64,000 nt of DNA from Hedera helix (GCA_947179155.2 OX359266.1:14398098-14462097); one strand, 5' to 3'; shown: positions 13,016-24,799, numbered from the stretch's first letter. Notes: generated from the letters alone by a model not told the origin. Numbers and translations: made by a program.

Positions 13016-13813
13016 TGTTGACTCCTGATGATTGGCTCTCATTCCACTTCCTTTTATTGGGGTTGCTGCCTCCACTTCTCCCCGCCTCTGCCATTCATGA
13101 CTTTTCTTCCTCTCCTGATTGAATTTAGTCAGGGTCTCAATGCCACCCTCTGCAATGATTGCCCTTTCTAACAGTTCTGCAAAGCTCTTAATCTTTAATA
13201 CAGCAATAGAACGGTACACTCATGGCTTCAGTCCCAGCTCAAACCTCCGAGCCTTCCTAGCCTCAGTATCAACTTGATGAGTTGCAAACCTTGCCAACTC
13301 ATTAAACTTGGCCACATACTCGGCCACAAACATGCTTTCCTGTTTTAACTCGAGAAATTTCACCTCCATTTCTTGCTGCATACTTTTTAGAAAGTAATTT
13401 TCTAGAAACATTTTCTTAAAACGTTCTCAAGTAATAACGCCTTCTCCCGCACGGCCCTTATTGGCCTTCCACCAATAGTTCGCCTCCCCCTTCATCATAA
13501 AGGTGGCGAAACTAGTCTTCTGTTCTTCGGCCACTCGTGCAACCTTAAATACTTTTTCCATTTTCTCGATCCAAGACTGTGCCTCAATCGGGTTTAAAGT
13601 TCCCTGAAACTCCGGTGGTCAAACCAGTTTGAAGTTCTTGAAATTTGCCAAGTGCAGCGCTGGCTGCGGTGCTGGTTGTACTACCACTAATGGGGGTCTA
13701 GTTTGCATGGCTTCCGCCAGCATCTCCGCAAACATCCTCATAGGATTGGGTTGATCCCCAACCTCACTATCTGACTCTGGGATACGTTGATTGCGTGGTC
13801 TACCTCTCGGCAT
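13005..13813 (-). pseudogene. Gag of the inner gypsy element
   Basis: The frame starts MPRGRPRNQRIPESDSEVGD at 13813. The retrotransposon gag core follows (PPEFQGT, AQSWIEKMEKVF, GEANYWWK, FLELKQESMFVAEYVAKF, FELGLKP). It leads to the zinc-knuckle region, where the frame changes. In-frame stops lie just before PPEFQGT, before ERFKKMF and after FELGLKP. In related elements this protein forms the virus-like particle that packages RNA. Dead copy. Confidence 0.85.
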
Positions 13814-14211
13814 GATCTGCTAAAGAGCAAATCTTAGACTTACGCTTATAGTTCTACGCATTATGTTAGCCAAATTAACATTTAAATTCAAAACTATATA
13901 TCAAGCACATTTGATTTAAACAAGGAAATAACTGCATTTATATTCATATACCAATATTTTAGTACAGACTCAACAAGTGGCATACTTCTATAAACGCTTA
14001 AGGCACAAGTTGTCTAACAACGACTATCCTCTAACGAACAAAAAGTGAGGATTTACTACCATCAACCCCTCTAACAGAACAAAAGTTGGGGTCTAACTGA
14101 CATCCTATGCATACATCAAAATATAAAGGCTTACAACAGCTGAAACATCCCTAATAGAAACAAAGGGTGGAACTCACTACTACTAGGTACAAATAAGATA
14201 ACAACAATAAA

Positions 14212-15003
14212 TCACCGCCTGCTGCGGTGAACAGTCCTATGAATAGCCCTGCGTAAAGCCTGCTGGGCCAACTCCTCCACTGTATGGCGACGAATCCAAC
14301 GTCTGCTGTTACCCGCCTCCCTAGGGTGCCTCATAACCCGACGCCTCAGTCGATCAAATGAAGTGCCAAGAGTATACTCTAAGGTGTCGATTCTAGCGGC
14401 TCTCTCCTTATCAAGCTCAACCCTGATGGTCTGGAGAACTGTCTGACTCGCCATATCCCTAGCGTTTAATCTCTCCACCGTCTACCTCAGCTGACTATTC
14501 TGGATCATAAGCTGCTGCACAGTAAGACCCAATAAAGGTGCAACGCTTTCTAACTGTTGAATTTTGGCCTGCAAATTGGCCATCATCTCCTTTAGCTCAA
14601 TTTTCTCACTAGAGAACATATAAACTGCGTCCCTATACTGGTCCTCGGTCTGTTGATGAATCTGGTTCTGCTCCTCCAGGTGCTGAACCCTATTCTCTAA
14701 CTCGTCGTTCGCTGTAGTCAGCTCGTCGATGATGTCACTGGCAGTAGTGTCCATGCCATCAGCGTACTCTGTTATCTCCTCCTGCTCCTCGTCTTCAGAT
14801 TCGGCCTCATCCTCGTTATAGGGCCTCATCACTCCACCGCTGACGGGCTCCGCGGCATCCCTACTATCGTCCTCCTCAGGGTCGAACTCTACTACTGGTG
14901 CTACTGGGGAAACTGGTGCATACCCTACCAACTATTGCGTATCCACTGGTTTATCAATGAATACCACGTCTTCTCGAGCTCCACTCGTCTCGCCTATAGC
15001 CAT
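14212..15003 (-). pseudogene. Acidic coiled-coil frame between primer site and gag
   Basis: In one frame with two in-frame stops (14932 and 14482), a start MAIGETSGAREDVVFID at 15003 leads to an acidic stretch (PYNEDEAESEDEEQEE), a predicted coiled coil rich in Glu/Gln/Leu (about 14560-14760) and a basic Arg-rich end (RRRVMRHPREAGNSRR). I do not recognise a family. The outer gypsy element has a matching frame at 20957 in the same place relative to its primer site. It may be an extra reading frame of this lineage or an N-terminal extension of gag; about 400 bases with stops separate it from the gag start. Confidence 0.6.
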
Positions 15004-15220
15004 CCTACAACATAACAGAAAACTAACATCAGTACAGTAATAAAATATATTCATTGAAGAAATGAAATTATATTTCATTGGGTACGACTCGACTCGATGA
15101 ATTCCCCAATTCATCAAAATCACATATGATAAATCCCCCCGAGTTATCTCCTAACACTCAAGGCGAGTTTACTACTAAGGTTATAACTTAGGTTTCGCAA
15201 TCCTAACGTTTCTAACCTAC

Positions 15221-15233
15221 AACTCTGATACCA
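15221..15233 (-). other. Primer binding site of the inner gypsy element
   Basis: On the element's strand the sequence three bases inside the 5' LTR is TGGTATCAGAGTT, matching the initiator tRNA-Met 3' end used by most plant gypsy elements. Confidence 0.88.
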
Positions 15234-17214
15234 ACCTGTGACGCCCCAAAATTTGGGTCTCAAATACCCGGATTCGGTCATCACGATCCAATACAAACAT
15301 CCATATCTAAATAACATACAATAACTAAATGCGGAATAATAAACATATGTTGTTCATTCAAAAAGTGTTACTAGTCCCAAGATACGGCAACCTTACACGA
15401 AAGTACACAAATACCCTTAATAAAGTACTTAAGGTTTATATTACATAACAAGTAATTTAGTTAACTAAAAGGCTGCATCCTGAAGTCTATCACTTCATCT
15501 TTCTTTTACCCTTGTTCTTCCCAGAAGTCTCGGGTTGCATTGCAATAAGGTTTCATGATATAGCAAGGGTGAGCAACTACTTTGCTCAACAAGTTTAAAT
15601 AACATCAAGAAACAATATATCATGAATGAAAGGGAATAGCTGAACAATTCAACAATATGAATAACATAAGCAGGAATAATAATTTGCTTTTAGAATCAAG
15701 ATAGTCAAATAGACTATGAACTATAAACATCCACTGGAGTCAATAGCAGATTGACCCAATGATTACTATCAGAAATATGTACCCGAGGGGATCGGCCTCA
15801 GTACAATATGTGTATGCATAACATTTAATTTCCGTGTTTTGTACCTGATATTAGATACAGGGTACTCCCCTATAATAAAGGGGTGCTCATAATAATCTAA
15901 GAATCTGCATCTTCAATGATTTGGATAGCTTTTAAAATATTTAACATAAATATCTAGCCGAACAATGACTTAGACTTACTTTGAATAGTTCTTTAAATAA
16001 TAGAACATTAAATAAGGTACAAGTCAAAGACTGTACAAGATCAAGTGCACCAAGTGCGAATAACAATAATATCAATGTGGAATAATTGTAAAGTAATTTA
16101 AACCACTAAAAGCATGCTTGGAATTATAATTCAAGCTTAAATAAATAACTTGCTCAATGAAATGAGTTTATAGATAAGGAACTTGTGCAAAATAAAGTTC
16201 GAAATTAGAAAACTTGCATGTCTGCTTAGCTACAACAACCTAGCTTTAATTAAATGGTTTTGAAGAACCTAACATTAATCAAGTTGGTCTAACAATTATT
16301 ATTGCGTATATTGACATGTTTGTACACTTACTATGAACTTATCAAATAAGTTTAACACATAATTCACATCATTCGACATACTAACATAATCTCTACGTAA
16401 ACACACTTAGGTTAATGATTTAATAACCTATGAGTATTCATCCTAAGTATTAAACATTGAAAGAACCTTTAAACAATTTAATCCAATTGCAGAATTAGTG
16501 AGTTATTAAGTATGTTATATTTAATTAACTCTTATTTATTTAATTACCATTTGTTTTTAGTTAAATAGTAATTAATTAATTACCTTTAGTTATTATTTAT
16601 TTATAAATAAGAACTAATTAGTCTAACATAAGTAATTAGTTTATTTATTTTAATGTTTCTTAAGATTATTTAGATAATAATTAATTATTTAATTTTATTA
16701 TAATCTTCTTTAATTATTATTTAATTTTAATTAAATAATAATTAATTATTTAACCTTACATCTCTTTCATTAATATTAATTAAATAGTAATTAATTACTT
16801 AATTATCCTTATTTAATATAAATAAATAATAAATAATTAAGTTATTAACTTTATTTATCTTTAGTTAGCATTTATTAAATACATAATAATTAATGACTTC
16901 TAAAATCTTATTTTTCTTTAATTATTATTTACCATTAATTAAATGATAATTAATTAATTAATTATCTTTACTTATTATTTAATGGTTAATTAAATGACAA
17001 TTAATTAAAAGATAAATCTTATTTATTTTGGATTGTCATTGATAACCAAAATCAAAAATTTTATGTTCTCCTATCATCGGGTGAATAGTCACTCAATGAT
17101 TTGTACAGTCTGTCTTAACAGACTTACTCTATAAATCAAATGGTCTGCCTCAGCAACTTAGTCGACGATCAAAAACAGTTCTACGACCGGAATGATCTCA
17201 CCCTACGACCACTC

Positions 17215-17370
17215 TGTAATGGCCGAGACCTAGCCGAGGCTACACTATAATAGCCGAATGCTCTGGCCGAGGCCACTCTACGATAGCCGAAGGCTCTAGT
17301 CGAGCCCACTTTACGATAGCCGAAGGTTCTGGCCAAGGTCACTCTACGATAGCCGAAAGCTCTCAGATTT
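17215..17370. repeat. 36-bp minisatellite in the 5' LTR (about four copies)
   Basis: Tandem units around CACTCTACGATAGCCGAAGG. There is one unit more than in the partner LTR at 7855-7975, which accounts for the 35-base length difference between the LTRs. Confidence 0.75.
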
Positions 17371-17884
17371 CACTTTTAATCACAATAGTGAACATATTAA
17401 CCCTTCTGATTCTTTTAGACAGTTTATCATTACTTGGTGATTCTACTGATTTTTTTAATAGGTTGACATGAACACAGGCTACTTCACATCCATTATACAG
17501 CTTATATATATTGGACTCGTCATGGTTCTTCATAACAAATTCCTCCCAACAGCAAGTGACCACAACAACCCATTTTAACATAATATGGAACAATAACTAA
17601 CTTTCTTAAGATATTAAACATAATTATTTATACCTTAAAGCTGGTTTGAAACGAAATAGGTTCCTAGTTGCTGTTCTTCTTCTTCTTCTCCCGAAGTAGG
17701 TGATGTAATCCGAGGACATCTACTTCACTGTTACCACCACTAGATACTATACTCACAACTTCCCAATGGCTTCCTTACTATCTCTCTCACTCACTACACT
17801 CCCTCTGTAATTCGGAGCTCACAATGACTCTCTTGTATCAGTATTGAATAACTCAACAAACTTTTTCAAGAGAAAACATGGTCT

Positions 17885-17894
17885 CTATTTATAG
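17885..17894 (-). promoter_or_regulatory. TATA box of the 5' LTR
   Basis: CTATAAATAG on the element's strand, about 2.65 kb upstream of the LTR/primer-site junction on that strand. It is the best core-promoter candidate in the LTR and is conserved in both LTR copies. Confidence 0.55.
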
Positions 17895-19067
17895 AAAATC
17901 ATTACCTGTTGGTTACTGAGGTTTAGGTGTAAACTTTACCAACCCATGTTTCAGCCATACCCAAAAATCACCACTTTAGGTTGTACTCGGCAGAGTAGGG
18001 TCGCTGACTGAGCTCGACAGATTAGACACACACGCAAAGATAATATATTAGATTAACCGTTAATAGTAAAGGACCTCATGCCGGGTCATCTCTGATTTAA
18101 GACAATATACTGACTTAACTGCCCAGCAACCCATACATTCAATTAGTTATTCTCTCTCCTCCTATTCCACGGCAGGTTTGGGAATTTGTGTCCCAAAAGA
18201 TTGTCACGTGTTAACTCTTTTAATAAATAATAAATTACACAATTAATTCCAAGTGGGCTCATGCTTTGGACTTCATTTAATACCCAGTGGACTCTTATTA
18301 AATGACTTGGACTATTATTTAATCAAGTCTATTTAATTTAACACTAGCCATTAAATATAACCCAATGATTGGTTACTTAATTTAATTGAATATTTAATAA
18401 ATGACAACTTATCAATTCTATTGATATTAAAACTTTAGGGTTTATTCACTAATTTAATTAAACTATTAGTGACTCCCTTTAATTAACGCTAGTAATTAAT
18501 CACATAATCATTTAATCATGAAATTAATTAATCACATAAAAAGATTTAAATAACCTCGTAAAACTAACTCATTAGAAATTAAATTAATAATTTAATTAAT
18601 AATGACGTGAAAATTCTAGGTCAGTACATTTAATATGTGTATTTGTATGCTTGATATTAAATAAGTAGTAGAAATGTGCATATAAAACTTTACCGGTAAA
18701 ACCCTAACTAATTATGTTATATATATGGTGGTAATTTGAAATCTAAAAGTTGATTATTTGATTTTGATGGCAAGAAAGTTAAATTTCTGAGTTATAAAGA
18801 TAACCCAACTTGAATCTCTAAAATATATGAAAAAATGAGCAAGTTATGACTTTTACCGCAAACTATGTCGTTTTAAAACTCTAGAATGATCGATCTCGCA
18901 TATTATGTCAAAAACATTTTTGAAAACGAGATCAAACCATGAAATGTTGAAAAACAAGAAGTTAGAAAGATAACCAAACTGATTTGACGTATTTTGGATA
19001 TGTATATCTCATTTTATAAAAGATTGAACTAAAGAAATCAAAGTTGAAAAATTAGAGTTTTGAAAAT

Positions 19068-19200
19068 CAGAGCTACCGCCGTAGCGGTGGTCTTCACCGC
19101 CGCAACGGGGAAACATCCTGAAATTTAAATATTTGAACTATCGTCGCAGTAGTGGTCCTCACCGCCGTAGCAGTGGTCCTCACCGTTACAGCAGTGGAAC
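19068..19200. repeat. GC-rich short tandem repeats in the outer element's LTR
   Basis: Repeats of ACCGCCGTAGCAGTGGTCCT-type units with variation stand out from AT-rich surroundings. At least four degenerate copies are visible. Confidence 0.7.
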
Positions 19201-19329
19201 AACTTGTTTAAAAATGAAGTGCTTATTAACTAGGTCGAGTCGGGCCAAATAAAATAGGTCGAATCGGATCTTTTGAAAATGAAATGGGTCAGAAAATATA
19301 ATTTTATATAACATTAATATTTAATAAGT

Positions 19330-19530
19330 TTTAAAGGATTAAAATATTATTAAATGATTAATAATATTATAAAATAAATAAAATATTATTAAATACTTTA
19401 TAATATTAAGTAACGAATAAAATATTATTAAATGATTAATAATATTATAAAAAAAATATTATTAAATGATTAATAATATTATAAAGTAATAAAATATTAT
19501 TAAATGGTTAGTAATATTATATAGAAGTTT
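19330..19530. repeat. AT-rich tandem repeat in the outer element's LTR
   Basis: About four to five copies of a 40-50 base unit built on AAAATATTATTAAATGATTA followed by ATAATATTATAAA. Each unit is partly self-complementary. Confidence 0.75.
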
Positions 19531-20753
19531 TAAATTATATTAATGATTAATATAGGTTTTATGTGTGGAAAATATTATCAAATAATGATAATATTTATTA
19601 AGTATTTGATACACCTTTAATTATTAAATTATGTTATTAAGAGTCAGTAAATTAAGATCTACAAGACTTATTATATGAACCTAGATATGATACTAATTGA
19701 AAGATCAACTTGATTAAATTGTTAAGCATTTTCAAATGATATTAAGTTGTATTGGTTAGCAGTAATCAACAATCGAAATAAGCTTATCTAACCTTACTCA
19801 AGTTTACATTGAGCAAGTTTTAAATACCTGAACTTGTAATTATTCTTACAAGAGTTTAAGAGGTATAATTATTTAAAGTTAATCCACATCTATATTGTTT
19901 ATAAATTCGCATATAGTGCATTTTAACCATTGGTTAGTGCTGATTCTTTGATTCATGAACTGTTTGAGAATGTCTAAGTTAATTGTTCAGCTAGACACTG
20001 CATCTATAAATTCAATAACTTGAATACTTTTAAAAGCTTATCTAAACCATTGGTTAATGCAGATTCTTATAGTAAGTCTGAGAATTGAACAACCCTAGAT
20101 AAGGGGATTATATGTCAGAAAATCGATTTTTGCGCGAGATGACTAAATGTAAGGCATATACAGCGGGTTGAATAGACTGATCCTCTTAAAAATCAAATTA
20201 TTGAAAGAGTCAGAGGAAACTCTGTTTTGCCCTCATTAGTTTAGAGTCCTTGGTGACTACTCAGCAGTAAAGATTCAATTATTTCTTTCATTTGAAATTT
20301 GATTATTATTTTTTTCACAATTGTTATACATTGTTGAAAATTCTAAAGTTATTCTCATTCATTCATGATATATCAAACCTTATATTTAATGTTCTTAAAC
20401 TTGCTGAGCAAGCTAGTTGCTTAACTTTGCTATATCATAAACCATTTTCAGCTAAACCCGAATATTCCAAGAAGGACAAGGGCAAGGGAAAAACTAGAGC
20501 TTAGAATAGATTATGACATGTTAATTTATTGTTTAAATATGTAATTACAGTTTGTAAATCTTTCGTAATCCATTAAGATATGAACTGTTTATGTTAAGTT
20601 ATAGACCTTGGAATTATAGTCCTTTTTATAAGGAACCTTTATGCATTATTCCGCAAAATTTAAATAAAGATTATGTATTTAGTTGTTATTATATTTTGGA
20701 TAGTGAGAACCAAACCCGAGGTTATGAAACCTGGATTTGAGGTCGTCACAAGT

Positions 20754-20766
20754 TGATATCAGAGCT
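20754..20766 (+). other. Primer binding site of the outer gypsy element
   Basis: TGATATCAGAGCT lies three bases after the LTR end GTCGTCACA. It is one base from the usual TGGTATCAGAGC complement of initiator tRNA-Met. It fixes the plus orientation of this element and the end of its 5' LTR at 20750. Confidence 0.8.
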
Positions 20767-22134
20767 GTAGGTTATAGAACCTTAGGTTGCGAAACTTTAA
20801 GATATAACCTTAGAAAAGTCAACTCATTTAGAGTTATAGGAGATGAATTGGAAAAATTCATCGAGTTGAGGAGTAACACAATTAAATATATTTTTATTTC
20901 ATCAATGAATATATTTTATTGCGATACTGATGTTGTGTTATTTGTGTGATTGTAGGATGCCTGAGATTGGACAGTCTAGTCACACAGCTAAGGAGGATTT
21001 CATTGATATCCACATGGATAATGTACAGCCGCTGATGGCCGCATCGATAGAGGATCCAGAGTCTGATCTAGAGATGGGGTATAGAGAGGAGCCAATCAGA
21101 GGTAGGGTGATGAGACCTTACAGTGAGGATGAGGCTGAGTCAGAGTCTGAGGAGGAGGAGTTAGCTGAGTATGCTGATAGCATGGGCATTATTGCCAGTA
21201 ACATCATCGAGGGCTGACTACTAGGAACGAGGAGCTAGAGGCAAGAGTCCAGCATTTAAAAGAGGAGAATCTGACCCGCCGGCATTTGGAGGATCAGTAT
21301 AAGGCCGTAGCTTATTAGTTCTCTAGCGAGAATACAGAGCTGAAGGAGCAAATAGCAAGACTGAAGGAGCAGGTACAGGGTTATGAGGACTCTGTGGAGT
21401 ACATTGGGTTGCTAACCCATCATATGGTCGATCAGGACGCCGAGCTGCAGGCTAAGTTAGCAGCGACTAAGGCTAGGTTAACAGAGACTGAGCTAAAGGT
21501 TCAGCAAGTACAGGCAGAGAAAGACGCCATCAATGTCCATTGCTAGGAGGCGATAGAGGATATAATAGATATGGTGTGACACCCCCAAATCTGGGACCAT
21601 GCAGCCCAAACTTGAGTTGCCAAAATACTACAACAAAATTATTACAAGGTAGTACAACGTTTGACAATACAGTGTATAATAATATACAACTAAGTCTTCA
21701 CTATTATTGCCACACTATTTTACAACACGTGTAGACTACGATAGCTATTCCTCGAACTCTCACTCTATCCCCCGGCTAGACCCAGCTACGTTCTCATTTT
21801 CTGTTGAAAATAATGGAACGAAAAGAAAGGGTGAGCTCAAATAGCCCAGTAAGAAATATCATGACTAAGATAAGGACAAATAAATTATCATTAGCCTTCA
21901 ACAATTGAGTTTTTGATAGAATACAATATACTACAAAGTTTATATCAAAAACTGCAGTTAAATTCTTGAACAACGTTCAGATCAATAATAGCAGCGGAAT
22001 GAGCAATCTATTAGAAGAATAATGCAGACTATAATGTCCACTCGCTTCTCTTTTTAGGAAAAACATCATCAAATTTTATCATCTGAAATACCATTAGTCA
22101 TGATAATACAAATTCACAGTTCTTGGTCATAATC

Positions 22135-22380
22135 ATGCAAATCAACAGTTTATCTTTACACTACGGGCCAAAGATATTCAATATAACACCAACGGTCATG
22201 ATTATACTAGTATTCAGCCTTTGGTCATAATCATACCAAACAACAGTTCATCTTTGCACTATGGGCCAAAGATATTCAATATAACACCAACGGTCATGAT
22301 TATACCAGTATTCAGCCTTTGGTCATGATCATACCAAACAACAGTTCATCTTTGTACTACGGGCCAAAGAGAACTTTCAC
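22135..22380. repeat. About 100-bp tandem repeat inside the solo LTR (three copies)
   Basis: The units carry ACGGGCCAAAGATATTCAAT and then AACACCAACGGTCATGATTA. The same region in the LTR at 59375-62699 (59926-60070) has two copies. Confidence 0.75.
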
Positions 22381-22975
22381 CACGTGTCATAAAAGACACC
22401 GAACAGATGTATCGCCTTTAACCTATTATATCGCCTTTAACCTATCATCTGTGCCCCCGACCACAGATATTCACAACAGTGATACAAATGATATAAATGA
22501 TGAACAGAAGAAACATGATAAACAATAAGTATCGAAAGTTTACTTTGTGCAGATTCAAATAATATCCAAATTGTCAACATGATGTGGAGTGAAATTCAAA
22601 AATGATATTCAAGATCCACAGTTCAGGATAATGGTTACAGTTCAATAAAAATGTTTATAAAAATAGGAAGGTTCAATTGAAATAATATTAGATGAAGCAC
22701 AAACTATTAAGGAACATATAATCATTTTAGGAAACTTAACCAAATGGTACTTACCATAGTAAGTTAAAAGTATAAAAGAAATAATATCCCTTACTATAGT
22801 AAGTTTGAATAATAGAAGATAAAAAAGATGGTATCCCTTATGAGTATAAAGGAAAATAATATCACTTTCGAATATGAAAAAAAATGATATTACAAACGAA
22901 TATGGAATAAAAGTGTCTTGTGATAATTCGTGTAGACAAATTATTTTCACAAGAGACAAATAAGAAATAAATACA

Positions 22976-23170
22976 AAGGGTTATTCACCAACATGCAGTA
23001 GTCCGCGCAGTAAGGTTATTCCCACAATTTAATAAAATTTGAATACCAAGAGTTATTCACCAAACAGGCGGTAATCCGCGCCGTAAGGTTATTCTCAGAG
23101 ATTAATAAGGAATGAATACGAAAGGTTATTCACCAACAGGCGGTAATCCGCGCCGTAAGGTTATTCCCAC
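22976..23170. repeat. About 72-bp tandem repeat inside the solo LTR (three copies)
   Basis: The core is GTTATTCACCAACAGGCGG then TAATCCGCGCCGTAAGG. Each core contains an inverted GGCGGTAATCCGCGCC-type palindrome. The LTR at 59375 has four copies (60722-60985); the one at 51747 keeps part of one. Confidence 0.8.
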
Positions 23171-23970
23171 AATTTAATATATGGAAATAAATGACACATC
23201 TTATGAGTAAAAAAGAAACAATATTATTTTCGAGAATCAAAGAATGATATTCTCTTACAGTAAAAAAGAAAATAATATCTATTTATGATGATAAAAAGAA
23301 TGATACCCCTTACCGTAGTAAGTTTAAATAATAGAATATGTAAGAAGATGATATTCTTTACCTTATCACGTGACTGGATAAAAATGAGGTTGATCAACCT
23401 ATATATTTATAATATAAATAGTAATTACCACATATAAATTTAAAAGTGTATGATAACTCGTATAATATGAACTATCATAATTTTTGTAGTATAATATAAC
23501 AACTTTAAAATAGTTTTTAAAATAATATTTTAAAATAAATCTTCCAAAGAAAGCTTTTAAAAATGAATCTTCTTAAAGAAGAGTCTTTTAAAAGAAGATT
23601 TGTGAATACCGTGAAAAATATGAATTTATGAAATTACTACTCTTTAATAAAACACTTACTTGAAAAATTCCTGCACTCCTTTTGACTTTTAAACACTCAA
23701 GATAACCTTACTATTCTCAGAGAAAACTCATAAAATTCTTATAGAAAATTTTTATGTTTTAGGTGTGATTTTTCTATTCAGCTGAGCAAACTATTTATAG
23801 AGGAAAAGAAGCTACTATGCGCGATAGATGAACTGAAAAAAATTTCAGCAGAGGCTGCGCAGCAGCCTTTACCAACCATCCCAGTAAAACACATTTCTCA
23901 CATTTCATGTGGGCCCTACAGTGGGTCCACGTACTATTCACGTTACTATTCACATAAAATAATAATTAAT

Positions 23971-23972
<2 letters not shown>

Positions 23973-24041
<69 letters not shown>
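23973..24041. repeat. (TA)n microsatellite
   Basis: About 34 uninterrupted TA units inside the solo LTR. Confidence 0.97.
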
Positions 24042-24044
<3 letters not shown>

Positions 24045-24799
24045 TTTTCTCTTCCTTTGGGTCCTACATATATAATAAAATAATGTTACAACAATAATTC
24101 AACAATAATGTAAGAAATACGTTACAGATCATTATTAATTTAATAATATAAATTACAGTGAATTTGCTACTATGACAATTATTAGGTTCAATAATTTTAA
24201 ACTACAGTGCACTAACAATTATTGAGTCAATGATATAAAATACAGTGTAATGACAATTATAAAATCAATAATGCAAAATATTGTACAACAATAATTATTG
24301 ATGAATACTGTACAATGACCACGTTATCAGATCAATAATATGAGATACTGTGCAATACCGTGTGCTACAATAAAATACCATGAATTACCGTATGCTACTA
24401 TTCTTTTATCACCAGTATTTTAACAGTTAAAAGTGATAACACCGTTGACTATTTTTATTTAAAAAGGTTACTTCTGTCGTTTTTTATATCCGACAATTAT
24501 TCCGTTGTGGGGTCCACCAATAATTAGTTATTTCGACGCCGTCGTACAACCCGAATATTCCTCGACAAAATGAATATTGTCTGACAAAATAAAATTTGCA
24601 CATAACCTCCTTAATTTTTAACTTTATCAATTTAACCACTTATTGTTTCAGAAAAAATATATATGAAGAGAAATTAAATTTTGTATTTCATAAAATTCGG
24701 GGTCTTACATATGGAGACTCAGAGAAATGTAACAAACGGACAGATGCTGTAGTTGGAGGACAAGGTTATGAAATCCGAATTTGGGGTCGTCACATAAGC

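Larger units (their letters stand above)
5879..18628 (-). mobile_element. Full-length Ty3/gypsy chromovirus-type retrotransposon (Tekay/Del-like), inactivated
   Basis: Two LTRs (5879-9235 and 15237-18628) flank a 6.0 kb interior, and TTTAA is duplicated at 5874-5878 and 18629-18633. On the minus strand the order is 5' LTR, primer site, acidic coiled-coil frame, gag with zinc knuckles, protease, reverse transcriptase, RNase H, integrase, chromodomain-like tail, polypurine tract, 3' LTR. This protease-RT-RH-INT order is that of Ty3/gypsy elements. Many in-frame stops and at least two frame changes make it non-autonomous today. The LTRs differ by scattered substitutions and by one 36-bp repeat unit, so the insertion is not recent. 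It landed in the LTR of the outer element. Confidence 0.92.
15237..18628 (-). repeat. 5' LTR of the inner gypsy element
   Basis: This 3392-bp LTR begins TGTGACGCC and ends CAGTACA on the plus strand. It differs from the 3' LTR by scattered substitutions and one additional 36-bp repeat unit near 17280. The promoter would fire leftward into gag-pol. Confidence 0.92.
4504..20750 (+). repeat. 5' LTR of the outer gypsy element (interrupted)
   Basis: The LTR pieces are 4504-4661, 4912-5878 and 18634-20750. The first two join across the MITE, and the last two join across the TTTAA duplication of the inserted element. It starts TGTAAT and ends GTCACA. The piece at 5511-5520 has a TATA box followed by a purine-rich GAGAGA leader near 5570-5610, as expected for an LTR promoter and R region. 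The 3' piece carries GC-rich and AT-rich tandem repeats (19068-19200 and 19330-19530). Confidence 0.72.
21575..24709 (-). mobile_element. Solo gypsy LTR (family shared with 51747-53609 and 59375-62699)
   Basis: TATGG is duplicated at 21570-21574 and 24710-24714 around a 3135-bp unit that begins TGTGACACCCCC and ends GGGGTCTTACA. Both ends match the LTR of the element at 59375. No internal region or second LTR accompanies it, so it is a solo LTR left by recombination between LTRs. A TATA box in the minus orientation lies at 23791-23800. It sits inside the coiled-coil frame of the outer element. Confidence 0.92.
20957..24762 (+). pseudogene. Acidic coiled-coil frame of the outer gypsy element (split by a solo LTR)
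   Basis: It starts MPEIGQSSHTAKEDFIDIHM. An acidic block (MRPYSEDEAESESEEEE) follows, then after a one-base frame change near 21215 a coiled coil (NEELEARVQHLKEEN, SSENTELKEQ). It has in-frame stops near 21316 and 21544. The frame is interrupted by the solo LTR at 21575-24709 and resumes at 24715 for about 16 codons. Block by block it parallels the frame at 14212-15003 of the inner element (MRPYNEDEAESE, NDELENRVQHLEEQN, SSEKIELKEM). Function unknown; dead copy. Confidence 0.65.
4504..24794 (+). mobile_element. Outer, decayed Ty3/gypsy element interrupted by three later insertions
   Basis: TAAGC at 4499-4503 and at 24795-24799 flank a unit starting TGTAATAACC and ending GTCGTCACA. The 5' LTR runs 4504-20750 but contains a hairpin MITE (4662-4911) and a complete gypsy element (5879-18628); without them it is about 3.2 kb. 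A tRNA-Met type primer site follows at 20754. The interior keeps only a coiled-coil frame upstream of gag, split by a solo LTR (21575-24709). It then jumps to the last ~31 bases of a 3' LTR, GGTTATGAAATCCG to GTCGTCACA, which match the 5' LTR end at 20720-20750 with four differences. Gag, pol and nearly all of the 3' LTR are deleted, so the copy is dead. The nesting makes it the oldest layer here. The left end rests on the TSD and TG start, not on an alignment. Confidence 0.78.

Noticed and set aside
22976..23170. Regular direct repeats with palindromic cores resembling a CRISPR array
   Set aside because: Only three degenerate copies, no unique spacers, inside an LTR of a plant retrotransposon.
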